A stretch of 64,000 nucleotides of DNA from Effrenium voratum (lineage: Eukaryota > Sar > Dinophyceae > Suessiales > Symbiodiniaceae). The stretch lies in assembly GCA_963377175.1 (NCBI GenBank), contig CAUJNA010003326.1, positions 624,778 through 688,777 of the forward strand, in the 5' to 3' direction. The notes under the pieces were generated by a model. That model worked only from the letters and a program-made list of their open reading frames with translations. It was not told where the DNA came from and searched no databases. Position numbers and translations under genes: made by a program. Positions 43,722 through 54,985 of the stretch are shown here, piece by piece (positions within the stretch are counted from its first letter, which is position 1; each line of letters opens with the position of its first letter).

Positions 43722-44093
43722 CTGTTTAGATGAGGCCCCTCTTGCTGTTGCTCCATTATCGACACATGAACAAACCTGTCTCTTAAAGACTGGAATCACA
43801 AAATTTGCCCAACTAAGATTAGCAGCCCCTGCTCACACAGAAAATACTGGTTGCTGGCATTGCTGCCCAAGGACCCTAGCCGAACGTGCTGTGTTGGCAG
43901 CTTGGCGACCCCCAGGGCTGTCTTGCGAGGCACAACAGGATGATATGTAACTTAGTTCATGTCGCACCCGGCTTACGAAACCTTGCGAATTGATGTTTGG
44001 GGGGGGGGATCAACTTTTAATGGGTGTTGGTCACAAATGGGGCGACCCCAAAATGGGTTTCCCTGGTAACTGGAAACAACTATAAAACAACAC

Positions 44094-44154
44094 CTGCGGT
44101 CTAATTCCTGGTCTTTTACTTTCGATCCATATGCAGATGAGCCATACTCAAAAC
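44094..44154 (-). CDS. Candidate exon downstream of C1
   Basis: 61 nt beginning at the C1 acceptor, completing codon G|GT, then FEYGSSAYGSKVKDQELDR and donor CGCAG|GTGTTG. Confidence 0.5.
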
Positions 44155-44248
44155 CTGGTCCACACAATCAGTGAACCCAGAACCATGTAAGGGATTTCAC
44201 CTGGGACCGTCCCTTCTAACCTTCATCTACCCGGGTTTTGATGACTCA
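44138..44248 (-). mobile_element. Family C introner-like element, copy C1
   Basis: 111 bp with inverted ends (TGAG...TCAAAACC and GGTTTTGATGACTCA). Minus-strand intron 44155-44230 has donor CCCGG|GTAGATG and acceptor GGACCAG|GTTTTG. The same inner words, GAACCATGTAAGG and TAACCTTCATCTACCCGG, occur in C2. Confidence 0.7.
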
Positions 44249-44251
44249 GAT

Positions 44252-44446
44252 TTCCATTTGGTTAAGACCCCTGGAAAAAATGAAAAATAGTTTCCAGTAG
44301 TGAAATCAACTCCAGTCGAAACCAACAAGGTTCTCTTTTAAAAATAGATAAAATAATAATAATAATAATAAACAACATCTTAAGCAATTCCCTTTAAGAC
44401 CAACAGGGGAACATAAAAAATACAAATCCTTTCAGCACATGGAAGC
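44252..44446. mobile_element. Family B-related element, copy B3, rearranged
   Basis: Starts TTCCATTTGG and carries the family B core words CCAGTAGTGA and ATTCCCTTTAAGACCAAC, plus an AAT run. The right end (CACATGGAAG) is worn. Flanking splice sites are not clear. Confidence 0.55.
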
Positions 44447-44857
44447 CATGGAACCACCTGGCAAGAACCATCTGCTACTAGGTCCCCCAGCTAGGTGCCC
44501 TTTTACCGTAGCTTTTTTGGGGGAGATTCGGTTCTACTATAATGGAAGCAAATGGGGTTGAGCCGGGTATGCGGAGGCCCCAGGCCACACATGGCCGAGT
44601 GCTGGGAGATCTCCAGCCCCGTGGCCGCCGGAGGCGCCTCTCTCGGCTCGCGCAGGTCAGACACGTGGGTTGCTAGCAGAGTCTTCTTACCTGATCTAGG
44701 TCCTCCAGAGAGTTTAGAATAAGTTGGTACCCGATTTTTTCTCTGGTTTGTCTGTTGTGGTAGGGGAACCGAATCTCCCAAAAAAGTTACGGTAAAAGGG
44801 CACCTAGCTGGGGGACCTAGAAGCAGATGGTTCTTGCCAGGTGGTTCCATGGCTTCC
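44441..44857. repeat. Inverted duplication of a family A end plus flank
   Basis: Arms 44441-44534 and 44766-44857 are nearly perfect reverse complements (about 92 bp). Each contains the outer TIR and about 35 bp of element A, plus about 36 bp of non-element flank (GAACCACCTGGCAAGAACCA). The right arm belongs to a full family A copy (A8, 44697-44820); the left arm is a detached end (A7). Confidence 0.85.
44697..44820 (-). mobile_element. Family A introner-like element, copy A8
   Basis: About 124 bp between CTAGGTCCTCCAG and its complement. The minus-strand donor CTAG|GTCC follows TCT GCT TCT AG|, phase 2. After the acceptor end comes ATCAG|GTAAGA, a second donor only 5 nt on, so the real acceptor may lie elsewhere. 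Confidence 0.7.
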
Positions 44858-45047
44858 GTTGGCTGAAATGAATATGTTTGTTCCTTTCCCTTCATTGGTT
44901 CTAAAGGGAATTGGTTCTAAAGGGAATCGATATCACCACTGGAAAGATGTGTTTGTTTTTGTTCTTTTCCCTTGATTGGCTTTAAAGGGAATCGATGCAC
45001 TACTGGAATTTAATTATGTTTCTTCTGTCCAGGCACAAGCAAATGGA
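44853..45047. mobile_element. Family B-related element in opposite orientation, copy B5
   Basis: Ends CTTCCGTTGGCT and AAGCAAATGGAAG. The inside holds two reversed copies of the B core (GGCTTTAAAGGGAATCGAT and CACTACTGGAA). Left part overlaps the inverted duplication. Confidence 0.55.
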
Positions 45048-45175
45048 AGATTGGTGACCTAATGGTTGCGTTGCCGAAAGAGATCTGAAAAAGGGTGGTG
45101 TCCTTTCGTTTTTTTTTGAAAGACCTAGCCTTCAGAAACGGGCAGCGAGATGGGAACACCAGACTGCGGCCTCAC

Positions 45176-45260
45176 CCATGGCGCCGCCTAAAGGGCGTGC
45201 TCGAAAGAACTTCTTGTGTCAATTGCAACGAATGAGGCCAGTACTCAGTTGCTTTCTGCC
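45176..45260 (-). CDS. Candidate exon downstream of D1
   Basis: 85 nt from the D1 acceptor to donor CCATGG|GTGAGG. Completes a Trp codon, then QKATEYWPHSLQLTQEVLSS and TPFRRRH. Confidence 0.55.
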
Positions 45261-45351
45261 CTGCTAGAAGTTTAAGTTTTAGTGGTTTAATACGCAAAAC
45301 CCATGAGTTGGCAAAAAATGAAGCAGTCCTAACATCCCTTGGCAAAATGCA
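45247..45351 (-). mobile_element. Family D introner-like element, copy D1
   Basis: Minus-strand intron 45261-45333 (73 bp): donor AAGGGAT|GTTAGG, acceptor CTTCTAGCAG|GG. The ends carry imperfect inverted words (TTGCTTTCTGCC and CATTTTGCCAAGG). Same element as D2 at 47167-47275, with the words TTAGTGGTTTAAT and GTTGGCA between. Confidence 0.65.
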
Positions 45352-45459
45352 GCTCTGAGTAGATCTGACCATGGTTGAAGATGTCAAAGAGGGCCGATGC
45401 GCCTGGGGATAGATCGCTTGCCGAAAGTCCTGGCTCGAAGTTGCGACCATTCGGCTCAT
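45334..45459 (-). CDS. Candidate exon upstream of D1
   Basis: 126 nt after acceptor AGCCACTTGAG. Reads EPNGRNFEPGLSASDLSPGA then SALFDIFNHGQIYSELHFAK and ends in phase 1 at the D1 donor. Confidence 0.55.
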
Positions 45460-45531
45460 CTCAAGTGGCTATGGAGGATACCTCTGTTGGAGTGGTTCCA
45501 AAGGGAAGTCATAAGCAACCGACAAATGGTA

Positions 45532-45585
45532 GGGAAGTCATAAGGAAGTCATAAGGAAGTCATAAGGAAGTCATAAGGAAGTCAT
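45532..45585. repeat. 11-bp tandem repeat
   Basis: About five copies of GGAAGTCATAA, with further variants on the left from 45506. Confidence 0.85.
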
Positions 45586-47053
45586 TAGAGTGGTTCTAAA
45601 GGGAAGCCAAAAGGAAACGACGCATTGTAGTTCTGCCCCCATTACTTGTTACCACTGTCAAAGTCACCCCCAAAGTGGTATTGTTTAAGTGAAATACTCC
45701 CATTCTCTGAGTTTGATCACCCCGAAAACCAGTCAAAATCAGGTCATCGGGACGGACAAAAGAGTCGATTCCAGCCTGCCAGGTCTTTTGAGGGTGCCCT
45801 CGTTGGGGGGCAACGGGAAGCCAGTTCAGGACCCCTATGCAAGGCTGACATGCCCAGGCCTTTTACCTCCGATAGGGAGAGACTCCCTCACCTGCACCCC
45901 GCACTGCCCTCCCGGGCATTTCGACTCACTGTGGATTGGCCCCCAGTCCAAACTCTTCGCAAGCCCAACATGGCCGCACGCACCAAGCCCAACCACTTCA
46001 GAAATCCGTAAATAAATCTGCCGGAAATCCCTTGGAACCAAGGCTGCTCAAGTGTCAATGGTTGTCGCTTGTAAAGAGATGCTCTGCGGTGCTCAATTGT
46101 ATTGCTGGCAGTCCGCTTTGTGCGGACAATGCTGGCTCTGGTGTGGCAGGTGTGCTTTCTTCTGACAAAAGCAACAATCACAGAAGTATATGACACATTT
46201 TCTGGCAGAACACCGATATTTAGTCTAGCCTCATACGGGATAGTTTCAGAGCAAAGCCACTTGAGTGGTCGAAATTGTGCGTCCGCGTCGGAGGCACGCC
46301 TCCCCTCTCCCCTGGTTTTGCCCCTCCTGGTTGCGAACCACCAGAAACTCGCTGGGCAATGAAGAGACCTGGACCTGAGTCGCACGCGGTTGCCGCAGCA
46401 ACTAAGCAGGTGGATGATCGGCCAAGCTAGGAAGTGGTTAGCCAATTAGGTATAACCCCCCCAAATAACAAGTGGAGGCTTATTAGTGCCTAACTTGGCC
46501 GAACACCCAAATATGACCCTCAGGTAGACATCATGTTTGTGTGGATTTGTGTCCACCAACCCTTAGAAGAAGGACTAGCCAAATCGTTAGACACCGTGGC
46601 TGGACACTTCATCTCTGGTGGTTGGACGCCTTTGGTGCTAGTATGGCCAGAGTCTCAGAGGCAACCCAAAGTGACCGCCCAGAGATACAGCTAGGCATCC
46701 ATCCCAAACTAAAAAAACTCCCCTTCATGCGAAACCAGCCAAAGAGGTCCAACATGGCCAGCACGGGGATGCTCCATCAACACTGGATGTTTCACCCACC
46801 AAAAAACGTGGGAATTCTGAGGCCCAAGGCTTGCGCCCAAAGTGCGGCAAATTGGAACAGGGTAAAGCCGAAAGAAAATACAAGTGTGTGAAAGGTGGAT
46901 CTACGGGGTGTGTTTTCCTTTTGCTTCCCCTTAGTGGTTTGTGTTGGTACGAGGTTTGGGGGAGTGGTTTCCCAAGACCTCCAAATCTAACTCCAAACCA
47001 GCAAACCATCAAGCCTCCAATCCCCAAACAACCTGAGGGTACCCTGACAAGGA

Positions 47054-47181
47054 CGTCCCCCAAAAAGGCAGAAACGTGTTTTCGCCTAGTCCCCAGCACT
47101 CCACCCCCATAAAGCACCGTAAAATACGGTCGGTTTGTTTGATCACTTGTCCATCACAAATCTCGGTTGCTTTCTGCTCCC
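47054..47181 (-). CDS. Candidate exon downstream of D2
   Basis: Begins at the D2 acceptor and reads EQKATEICDGQVIKQTDRIL, then RCFMGVECWGLG. It may end at donor CCTCAG|GTTGTT (47054) or run on to TGA at 47009. Confidence 0.45.
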
Positions 47182-47275
47182 CTGCTGAAAGTTTAATTCT
47201 TAGTGGTTTAATGGGACATCCCATTGGTTGGCACAAACAATTCCGCACTAGCATCCCTTGGCAAAATGCACCGAA
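47167..47275 (-). mobile_element. Family D introner-like element, copy D2, with GC donor
   Basis: Intron 47182-47252 (71 bp): donor AAGGGAT|GCTAGT, acceptor CTTTCAGCAG|GG. Phase 1, as in D1, and the flanking residues HFAKG and QKATE are the same in both places. Confidence 0.65.
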
Positions 47276-47299
47276 GAAATCGCATTGCCACGGAAACAG
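47253..47299 (-). CDS. Candidate exon upstream of D2
   Basis: 47 nt after acceptor TTTGAGAGCAG. Reads CFRGNAISSVHFAKG and ends in phase 1. Confidence 0.45.
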
Positions 47300-47656
47300 C
47301 TGCTCTCAAAACAAAAAAAATCAGCCCCGAGGCTACCGCCTTCGACTCGGTTTTTTTTCCGACCCCTGCCTCCACGCTATACCAGCCCTTGCGTCTCCTG
47401 ACTCGCAAGTCCCAGAAGTGGGAGGGGTGAATTTTGGGGAGCCCCTTCTGGTTGGCATGTGGAGAACCAAAAGGAATCCAGATCCATTTTGAGGGACCCC
47501 CATCTGATGTCTTAAGAAGCCCCTTTTGGTTGGTCAAGGTAAGCTAGAAGGACACCAGCGATGTAAAAGAACCAAATTACATGTGGCCGCAGGCCGGCGC
47601 AAGTCATCTGCCTTCGTACAAACGGCTGGGCGATCAGTGCAGGCGGAGAAGTTCTA

Positions 47657-47752
47657 TATATATATATATGTGTGTGCATATAAATAAATACATAAATAAA
47701 TAAATAAATAAATAAATGAATATATATATATATATATATATATATGTATCAT
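47657..47752. repeat. TA and AATA microsatellites
   Basis: TA run, an AAAT/AATA run and another TA run in succession. Confidence 0.9.
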
Positions 47753-48384
47753 ATAGACCTTGCGTAGATTGTCTTTGGCTGGCACATATGAGGCAACTCT
47801 GATGAGGAGGAGCAGAGCGCACCCAAAGAACAAAAACAGACAGACGTCACGTCTGCAACGCAGCTTGACTCAGGTAGGCAGGCAGAGCGCCACCCAAACT
47901 AGGAAATTAGCGGTTAGTTCATTCAGCACATGGCCGAACAGGATGCACGTTGAATTCACAAAGGCGCCCGGAGATTGGGGGTTTTGGGGCAGGGATGGTG
48001 GGTTTGCGCTTCGCAAAGAACAAAGAATCCAAGATCCTAATCGGGGGTTTATTTGGCTGGGGCAGCTTGAAACAGTCTTTGGCTGGTCAGTCAATTCAGA
48101 AAAACCCCGCTGAAAATACCACAGACCACGCGCCAAACAGTGCGCCTCCGGGGTCCAGTGGTGTCAGGCTGCATCTCCACCTCACTTCGAACCCACAAAG
48201 CGAGGTAAAATATCAGGGCCTAAATAAGTCAAATGGGGTTGTGGGGCGTCTCAAAACCAAATTCAGAGTCGTTACATTGCGTGGACCCCCAGAATGAAGG
48301 ATTTTCCTTTTTCGTTTTTCTTTAAAACCACCAAATACCAGGTACCGTGAAAACACACACCTATATTGCTGGCACTCCTTTCAC

Positions 48385-48564
48385 CCCTTTGATTGGGCCT
48401 GGCCATCCAACTTGGTGAGCAATGAACACTTAGCATCCACATGTGTGTCCAACATGGAGCCACCAGTGTGGTGCATCCTCGCTCCGAAGATTTGCTGGGC
48501 AAGGCCAGCAGACTCTGCGCCCAAAGACATCCACATATCCTGGAACCTTTCCCAAAGGCAACAG
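48385..48564 (-). CDS. Candidate internal exon
   Basis: 180 nt between acceptor GCTTGGCTGCAG and donor AAAGGG|GTGAAAGG. One frame reads CCLWERFQDMWMSLGAESAG, then LAQQIFGARMHHTGGSMLD and HVDAKCSLLTKLDGQAQSK. Two other frames are open in part. Function unknown. Confidence 0.5.
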
Positions 48565-50117
48565 CTGCAGCCAAGCGTGGCAGAAACCAAAACAGAAAAA
48601 ACGACAGCTACACACCAAGATTGCCACGTTGGGCCGCGAGCGTCTAACGTTTGCCCGACGTCTCGGGTTTGGCTCTGGAAACACTAGGCTCACCTTTTCA
48701 AACTCAAGGCTCTGCATTTGGGCGTGTGTTGTTGAACTACCCTTTCTTTGAACCCAACGGAAGGCCTCCACTTTGGGGCTGCCTGCCCCCTGTGTTTGTT
48801 TTTCGGACTCATTGATCTCCACGCAACCTGTACTGGCTCAAGGCCTTACATGTCACAAAGTCGATGAACATAGCTCACTGAGCCATTGCATCCGTGATAC
48901 AAAGGTACGACAGCGGACCACTTTCAGGGTAATCCACAATGTACAATCTAGGGCTAATCCAGTATCAATCCATCAGTATTGACACTTGGACTCTTTGGAA
49001 TAGATCCAGGGACCTACCAAATAAAGATCCTCTACGTATCGGTTCCCTTCGGGGGATGTGGCTATACCATCAGGGATCCTCGAACATACGCTGGTATTGT
49101 TTGCGGACTGTGTTTCAGACGTTGGACTGGCCTCTCTTCATGTCCTCCCTAGGTGTCCCTTTGGACAAATTGAAGGCACTGGCAAATGATTCGACCAAAC
49201 ATAAAAACCGAACTGAAGCCAGAATTTGGCCACTTCTCGCACTTTTTCTTGCTACCAAAACCGGCCATCGCCAAAGTGACCCATGCCCCAAGGACTGCGG
49301 GCCGCGCGAAATCCCAGCCGCTCCAGGGGCCGCAAAGGTAGTACTTGCCTCCGGAGCGATTGCCCGGGTTGCGAAGCGTTGCCCGTTTCGGAGAGTGTCA
49401 GGTGGCTTTCCTTTTGGGCTTCTCTGTGAAGAGGGAACCCCAAAAGACGCTCACACCTTTGCCTGCCCCACGCCCTTGCAGGCTCACCAATTCCGCGCAC
49501 CATCTGCGGCGTGAAATGCCCGCAGAATCTGCGGCGGCATGGCACTTGCGTGACCCGCTCACCAAGAGGTACCGGGCAGCTGCCAATTCTGCCAGTCCAC
49601 CTCTGAGCCCTCCCAGAACAAACCAAGCAAAAACAACTCGGACCCTCAGACCTATCGCCCCATGTTCAATGGCAGTTGAGTCCAGGCAGAGGCCCTGGAC
49701 AACGGGGCAATGTTCTTTCCCCAGCCGAGCTCCACAAAAAGTCCTGCAATACACTCCGCCATTCCCTGTGTCAATAAATCAGCTGGCCTGCGTTCCACAA
49801 CTTGCGCCGTGATACCACTTTGGATCATCGGGCTGCACAATGGCGCCGCATGCCATCACGGTGTGGTTTCTCTCCGACCCATGGGAATGCCCATGACCGT
49901 ACCTGTGACACCCATGACACTACCCATGCCATCCATGCCAAACCCCCTGAAAAAAGACATCCCATGCCTGAACCCATACATATCCATAAGATGCCCGGGC
50001 GGCCAGGAAGCTACCAATGAGTAAGACCGGAAAACACACAAAAAGAAATGCTCACATTTGTCTCACAACCCATTCTCATTATTCAGGCCCTTCCAGTGAC
50101 CACCAAAACCTCTGAAC

Positions 50118-50278
50118 CTGAAACGCGGCTTCTTTTCTTTTTTTTCCGGATCCCATGGGCATGCTCCATTCCACAACATTCAGAGTCCGGCGAAAATGTG
50201 ATCGTCTCAAAATGGGGGGTCCCCCAAATCAGTGTTTGCTTCCTTCTTGTTGCCTTAACCGCTTCCAAAAGGGGACCC
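50118..50278 (-). CDS. Candidate internal exon
   Basis: 161 nt between acceptor CATCTGCTTCAG and donor TTTCAG|GTTCAG. Reads GPLLEAVKATRRKQTLIWGT, then FETITFSPDSECCGMEH and a basic tail. Function unknown. Confidence 0.55.
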
Positions 50279-50479
50279 CTGAAGCAGATGACCTGTTTCG
50301 AGGGCCACAAGTCCTCAAAAGATGAACTTTTCCCCGCGACCGCTTCGACTTTGCAACACCCTTGAAAGGAACAGTGAGTTTCCTACTGACAGCACACCTC
50401 TGACCTATGCTTTGGAGGGATGTAACAATGCATTTCTTGCAATCGGCCGATAATTCCAAAAGCATCCAATGTATGAGTG

Positions 50480-50498
50480 TATATATATATATATACAT
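50480..50498. repeat. Short TA microsatellite
   Basis: TATATA run of about 18 bp. Confidence 0.8.
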
Positions 50499-52144
50499 AA
50501 TCTATTCTACCTAAACAATTGAAAAAAAAGGAAAAAACACATTCCCCACACATTGATCATTCTTTCACTGCGAATGTGTTTAGGGCAAAGTGTCGGAAAA
50601 AAGAAAACACTGCTTGGCTATCTAAGCTCCATTCACGCGGGAAAGCACCCCTTCAAGGGAACTAAAAGGAGGTTGTTTATAAGCAACAGTTGCCTCAATG
50701 GACAGTTGCCAAACAGGCGGGTTGCTCCGAATGTCCCTGGCTGACGCATGTTACCCCCATCCACATCCCTAGCCTGGCTCTACGGGACCGGTCTCAGACA
50801 GCTTCTCCCAGGTGAGCTCTTTGTATTTCTCCCACCTGGTCGGCTCATGGGCCGAACAGATCCTGTCACAAGCCTCTAGTTGTAGCTTCTGCAAGAACCA
50901 GGGGTTCCAAAACAACTCAAATCCCGAAATCACCCATCCAACCAAAGAACGCCCCCAAAAAAACTGCTCAAAGTCTGGTTAATATTTGGTCCTCGGAATA
51001 CAAACATAACTTTGGAGACCCCAGACCCTGAAAGAACCATGGTTTGGACCAGTCGGGTCCGAGGCTGGTTGGAAGGGTTAGGTTTTGCAAGTGAGGAACA
51101 AGGAAGCTGCAACTCGCCGTAGAACTTCTGGTGAGTCTAGTCCGGTCTTAGTTGGCCCGCGGGCCTCCATTTAATGGAATTGGAATTGGAATTGGTCCGT
51201 TCATATTTGTCCAAGTTGACCGAAGCGGAACTGTACGGACATGGAGCACATTGCGTCCCAGCACTCAATGAAAACCGCACGTTGACTTGGAGCTTGGATT
51301 GACTTGGAACTTGGATCTCTGGCAGGGGACACCACTTGACCAGCGAACCTTGTCGGGCTTCACATTTCGCAGTGGGGAACCTACTACACTAAAAGGGAAA
51401 CAAGGGGTGTCAATGAGCAACAGTCCACAAAAACCAGGGGACACATTGAGGCTCGACGCGATCGGGAGCATGTGCGGGTTTTGTCCAGGCTCCAATTGAA
51501 GGATCACCACTACTTGAGCGCCCAAAACCATTGCCATCTGGTCCTAACAGGATTATCACACCTGGGGTCATCTCAAAGCAAGGGAACTACCCACATGAAG
51601 GAATCCCTCCTAATTCAACTTCAAGGACGCAGCCATGTATCGATGAATATATAGGCCTCACCATGATCCCTCTCCCTTACAACCGACGAATGCCATCTGG
51701 TCCAATCCTGGCTTTGGCGCGCGGCTCCATAACCGTTCCAGCAGTTTTTGGGATGCTTTGGCTCTGCGGGAACCCTGAACCATCCCTTGGGGCTTCCACC
51801 CGGCACATCGGCACATCGGCTCGCATCTAACATCTGCACTCGAACTCGATGTCGGCCCCGATGGGTCAAAGTCAAAACCGGGGTGCTTACCACCCTGGCA
51901 GGTGCCCAAACTACAATCCCTTTTCAAGGACGGAAACCTGGGAAGCCGTGTGGGGTGCAGTCCACGCATTCAGGAAGCCTCCTTCAGGTCGGCCATACGT
52001 CAAAACATGGAGCAACCAGTCTACCCAAACCCCGTCTTAAAGCACCAAAAGAGCTCAAGATGCCGAAGCAAAGTATGGCTACTGTCCCAAATTTAATCTG
52101 TTCTGAGTCCGGCCCATTGGACATTGAACCGCGAAAATGCTGGA

Positions 52145-52391
52145 TCAGCATAGGCTGGTGAAACAGGTGGCCTTTCTGTCCACAGCGACCCCTTGTCTCT
52201 GGTAAATTCCTTGAATCGATTGGTGGCTCGCGATTTGCACCCCTGCTCCTCCCAAAGCCAAAAGGGAATGGGCATCCCCCAAAGCACCACGACTTCCATC
52301 TCCAGGTCCTACGTCTTTTCCCCAAACCACCCCCCCATCTCGCTGGTTCTCAGCAAGGAATGAGGGGATGACCCCGTAAAACCCATCCAAC
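52145..52391 (-). CDS. Candidate terminal exon
   Basis: 247 nt from acceptor AAGAAGCCATAG to TGA 52145. Reads LDGFYGVIPSFLAENQRDGG, then GALGDAHSLLALGGAGVQI and GIYQRQGVAVDRKATC. Gly-rich, protein-like; no family recognised. It might instead end at an unrecognised internal donor. Confidence 0.5.
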
Positions 52392-52854
52392 CTATGGCTT
52401 CTTTCAAGGGACTCCCGAAACGATTCAACCGGACTCGGCTTTCCTACCTACGCACCAGCAAGCCATTGATTGACCTCAAGGCCCGCGCCGGAAGGTGACC
52501 AAGTACTTGTCCCCGGGCATGCCCACCTGAAGAATCCCCAGGTCTCACGGGTGAAATAGTCCTCGCCTGGTGGTTTGGAGGTGAAATCGGGGTGGCTTTC
52601 CATGCACCCCGGTGAAATCCAAATCCAAACCAATCCAAGCCACCAAAAAACGGTCTGCACCTGGGAATGAACCTCTGATCCCAAAAACGAAGGTGACACT
52701 TCGGGGTCAGTCCATTAAGGACGCCGAGAAACCAGAAAATGGTTGCTGAGGGAATCATGCCGATTTACACTTGGTGGGTGGTGGAAATCCTTCTGCTCGG
52801 AAAACGGATCCAAGGCTGTAAATGGCTTCTCGCGCAAAGAATGGCGGCCCAAAC

Positions 52855-52918
52855 CTGAGGGACCGTAGCTGAATACCCAGATCCATTTGTGAGGCTCGGG
52901 GTCGTTCAACCAAACTCC
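52855..52918 (-). CDS. Candidate internal exon
   Basis: 64 nt between acceptor AATGCTCCTCAG and donor CCTCAG|GTTTGG. Reads GVWLNDPEPHKWIWVFSYGP. Confidence 0.55.
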
Positions 52919-53005
52919 CTGAGGAGCATTGCAGTTTCAGGTTTCAGGCTTCAAGGGAGCAAGATCGCAAGATTGGAAGAGGGAAACAAAAGGGGAACTC
53001 TTCAC

Positions 53006-53116
53006 CAGGGTAAAACAAAGTGGCAACAGGTCCTTGTTTTGAGCTGAGCAACCCTGCGCCAGACTTAGCTAAGTCCCCCCTGTGCGAATCGACAACATCT
53101 GAGTCACAATCAAAAC
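53006..53116 (-). CDS. Candidate exon downstream of C2
   Basis: 111 nt from the C2 acceptor to donor ACCCTG|GTGAAG. Completes G|GT, then FDCDSDVVDSHRGDLAKSGA and SSKQGPVATLFYP. Length fits the phase of the upstream exon. Confidence 0.6.
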
Positions 53117-53234
53117 CTGGTATTAAAATGGTTGACCCAGAACCATGTAAGGCAACACAAAGGCGGCCGCAACTATTTATGGCTGGGAGTGTCCCTTACT
53201 AACCTTCATCTACCCGGGTTTGAATTGCGGCTCA
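53100..53234 (-). mobile_element. Family C introner-like element, copy C2
   Basis: 135 bp with TGAGTCACAATCAAAACC at one end and GGGTTTGAATTGCGGCTCA at the other. Intron 53117-53213 uses CCCGG|GTAGATG and AATACCAG|GTTTTG, the same boundary words and the same phase 1 as C1. Confidence 0.75.
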
Positions 53235-53235
53235 T
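53214..53235 (-). CDS. Micro-exon upstream of C2
   Basis: 22 nt between CGAGTTTCAG and the C2 donor, reading MSRNSNP plus one base. The joined frame continues G-FDCDSD in the next exon. Confidence 0.45.
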
Positions 53236-54331
53236 CTGAAACTCGAGGGGAAACCTTGACACCCAGGCGGGGATGATCTACAAAAGGACTGATGCAACCA
53301 CCCACCGTCTTGGCGGGTGCTATGAAATTCAGGGCTTCCCCTTGCTGGTGTGGCGAAACAAATGAGAACCCCTCTCCCCCCCCCCACTTGGTTGCTGTTG
53401 ACCCCTCTGCAAAATGTGCTTAACTGCTTGTTGGCCCAATTCGGAAAATCCGACCTGGTGCAACCAAACAGTTCAAGTCCAAAGATCCGATACCAACTAG
53501 CCATAGCAACTCTGTCTGCTGTGATCAGTTTGCTTCGGACCCGCCTGGTCCTCCGGCACATCCACATGTGCCCGACCGTCCAGTAGCCACTCCTCAGCCG
53601 GCGGGCCGAAGGTCAACCCAGCCAGGATGGTGCGAAAGTATACCCTTTTGATCCTGGAAGTCTAAAGGCAAACCAAAAGAAGAAAAAACGACCTATGCCA
53701 TTTCTGGGGGGTCCAATTCGGATTCTAGAAACAACCATTGCAGTTCTCATGGGCTTTGATGCCCCCCTGCGAGAGAGCAACATATCTTGACCAAAGCCTC
53801 ATAAACATCAGCTCCAATGGCTGGGAGTCAATATATGCGGCTTGACGGGAAGTGTGTTGCCTTAGGTGTCCTGTGTGTTTCTTTCTTTGTGTGTGTGTGT
53901 TGTTTTTTGTTTACCTAAAACAACAACAAAACAAAAACCAGCCACATCAATGTACAACCCATTTGATCCAGCCAGCACAATGTTTCCAGCCATTCAAAGT
54001 TAGTCTCGGGAAAGGCTAGCCTGAAAGGATGCACAATGAATTCGAGCCATGTTTTACAAGGCGGTATTGTGGCAAGTGGCCTTTGACTATGCAACCATCT
54101 AATCACCTGAGCCGAACCATCATGTCATACGTCATATGCAATGGGAGGAATACGCAATGTCATACAGATCTCACGTATACATGACATGTATCAGTAATTA
54201 TCAGTACGTATGAATATGTATATGGGTGTCTGGTGGTCCCTCTGTCACCCCCATCCGAACTGTCAGACGCAGCCTTCAACAAACACGTGTATGTCTACAT
54301 AATATCTATATATATGCACATATGCATACAC

Positions 54332-54387
54332 ATTAAACAAACAAACAAACAAACAAACAAACAAACAAACAAACAAACAAACAAACC
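54332..54387. repeat. AAAC tetranucleotide repeat
   Basis: About 13 tandem AAAC units. Confidence 0.9.
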
Positions 54388-54985
54388 AACACGCAAACAC
54401 ACAACTTAGAACAACAACAATACATAAGCAAACAAATAGCTAAATCAATGAATGAAGACATATAAACATATTATTATACACAAACGTTAACGTACGTACG
54501 TACGTTGCAGAAGCTTAGTGGCCATTGGAAAAAATAGGGCGTGGCTGTTTGTAAAGGAGATTCCTTCCAGAGGTGCTATTGGGCAACCGGGTGTCAAATG
54601 GCGACCTTCAGCTAAAGAAGCTCTTTTGAAGGGAAACAAGAGATGCCATTGACCTCAAGGGATACAAAAGAACCTCAGCAACCGCATGCCGCTTTTCCAC
54701 TTCGCGCTCAGCGCCACATGGCCTGGCCGAGCCAGTTGCCCCACATACTGTGGAGGCCAAATCCACGCACCAGTTGAGATGAACGAAGCCCTATGAATAT
54801 CGGAGAATTATTGTGTCCATGCACAGTAGGGTTGAAACCGCCAGTAAGTTGGCAAACATTGCGCAAGTCTGTTCATTGATCCAAAGTCTGAAAAAGTGGG
54901 CGAAGGGGGACACAAACAAGCCTGTAAGTGTAAACACATGCCAAATTTGCTCGGTAACCAACCTCATCAAATCTGTGTAGCTGAA

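Noticed and set aside
45888..46445. 185-codon minus-strand ORF
   Set aside because: Composition is Arg/Ser-rich without motifs; about one frame of this size is expected by chance in a window of this length.
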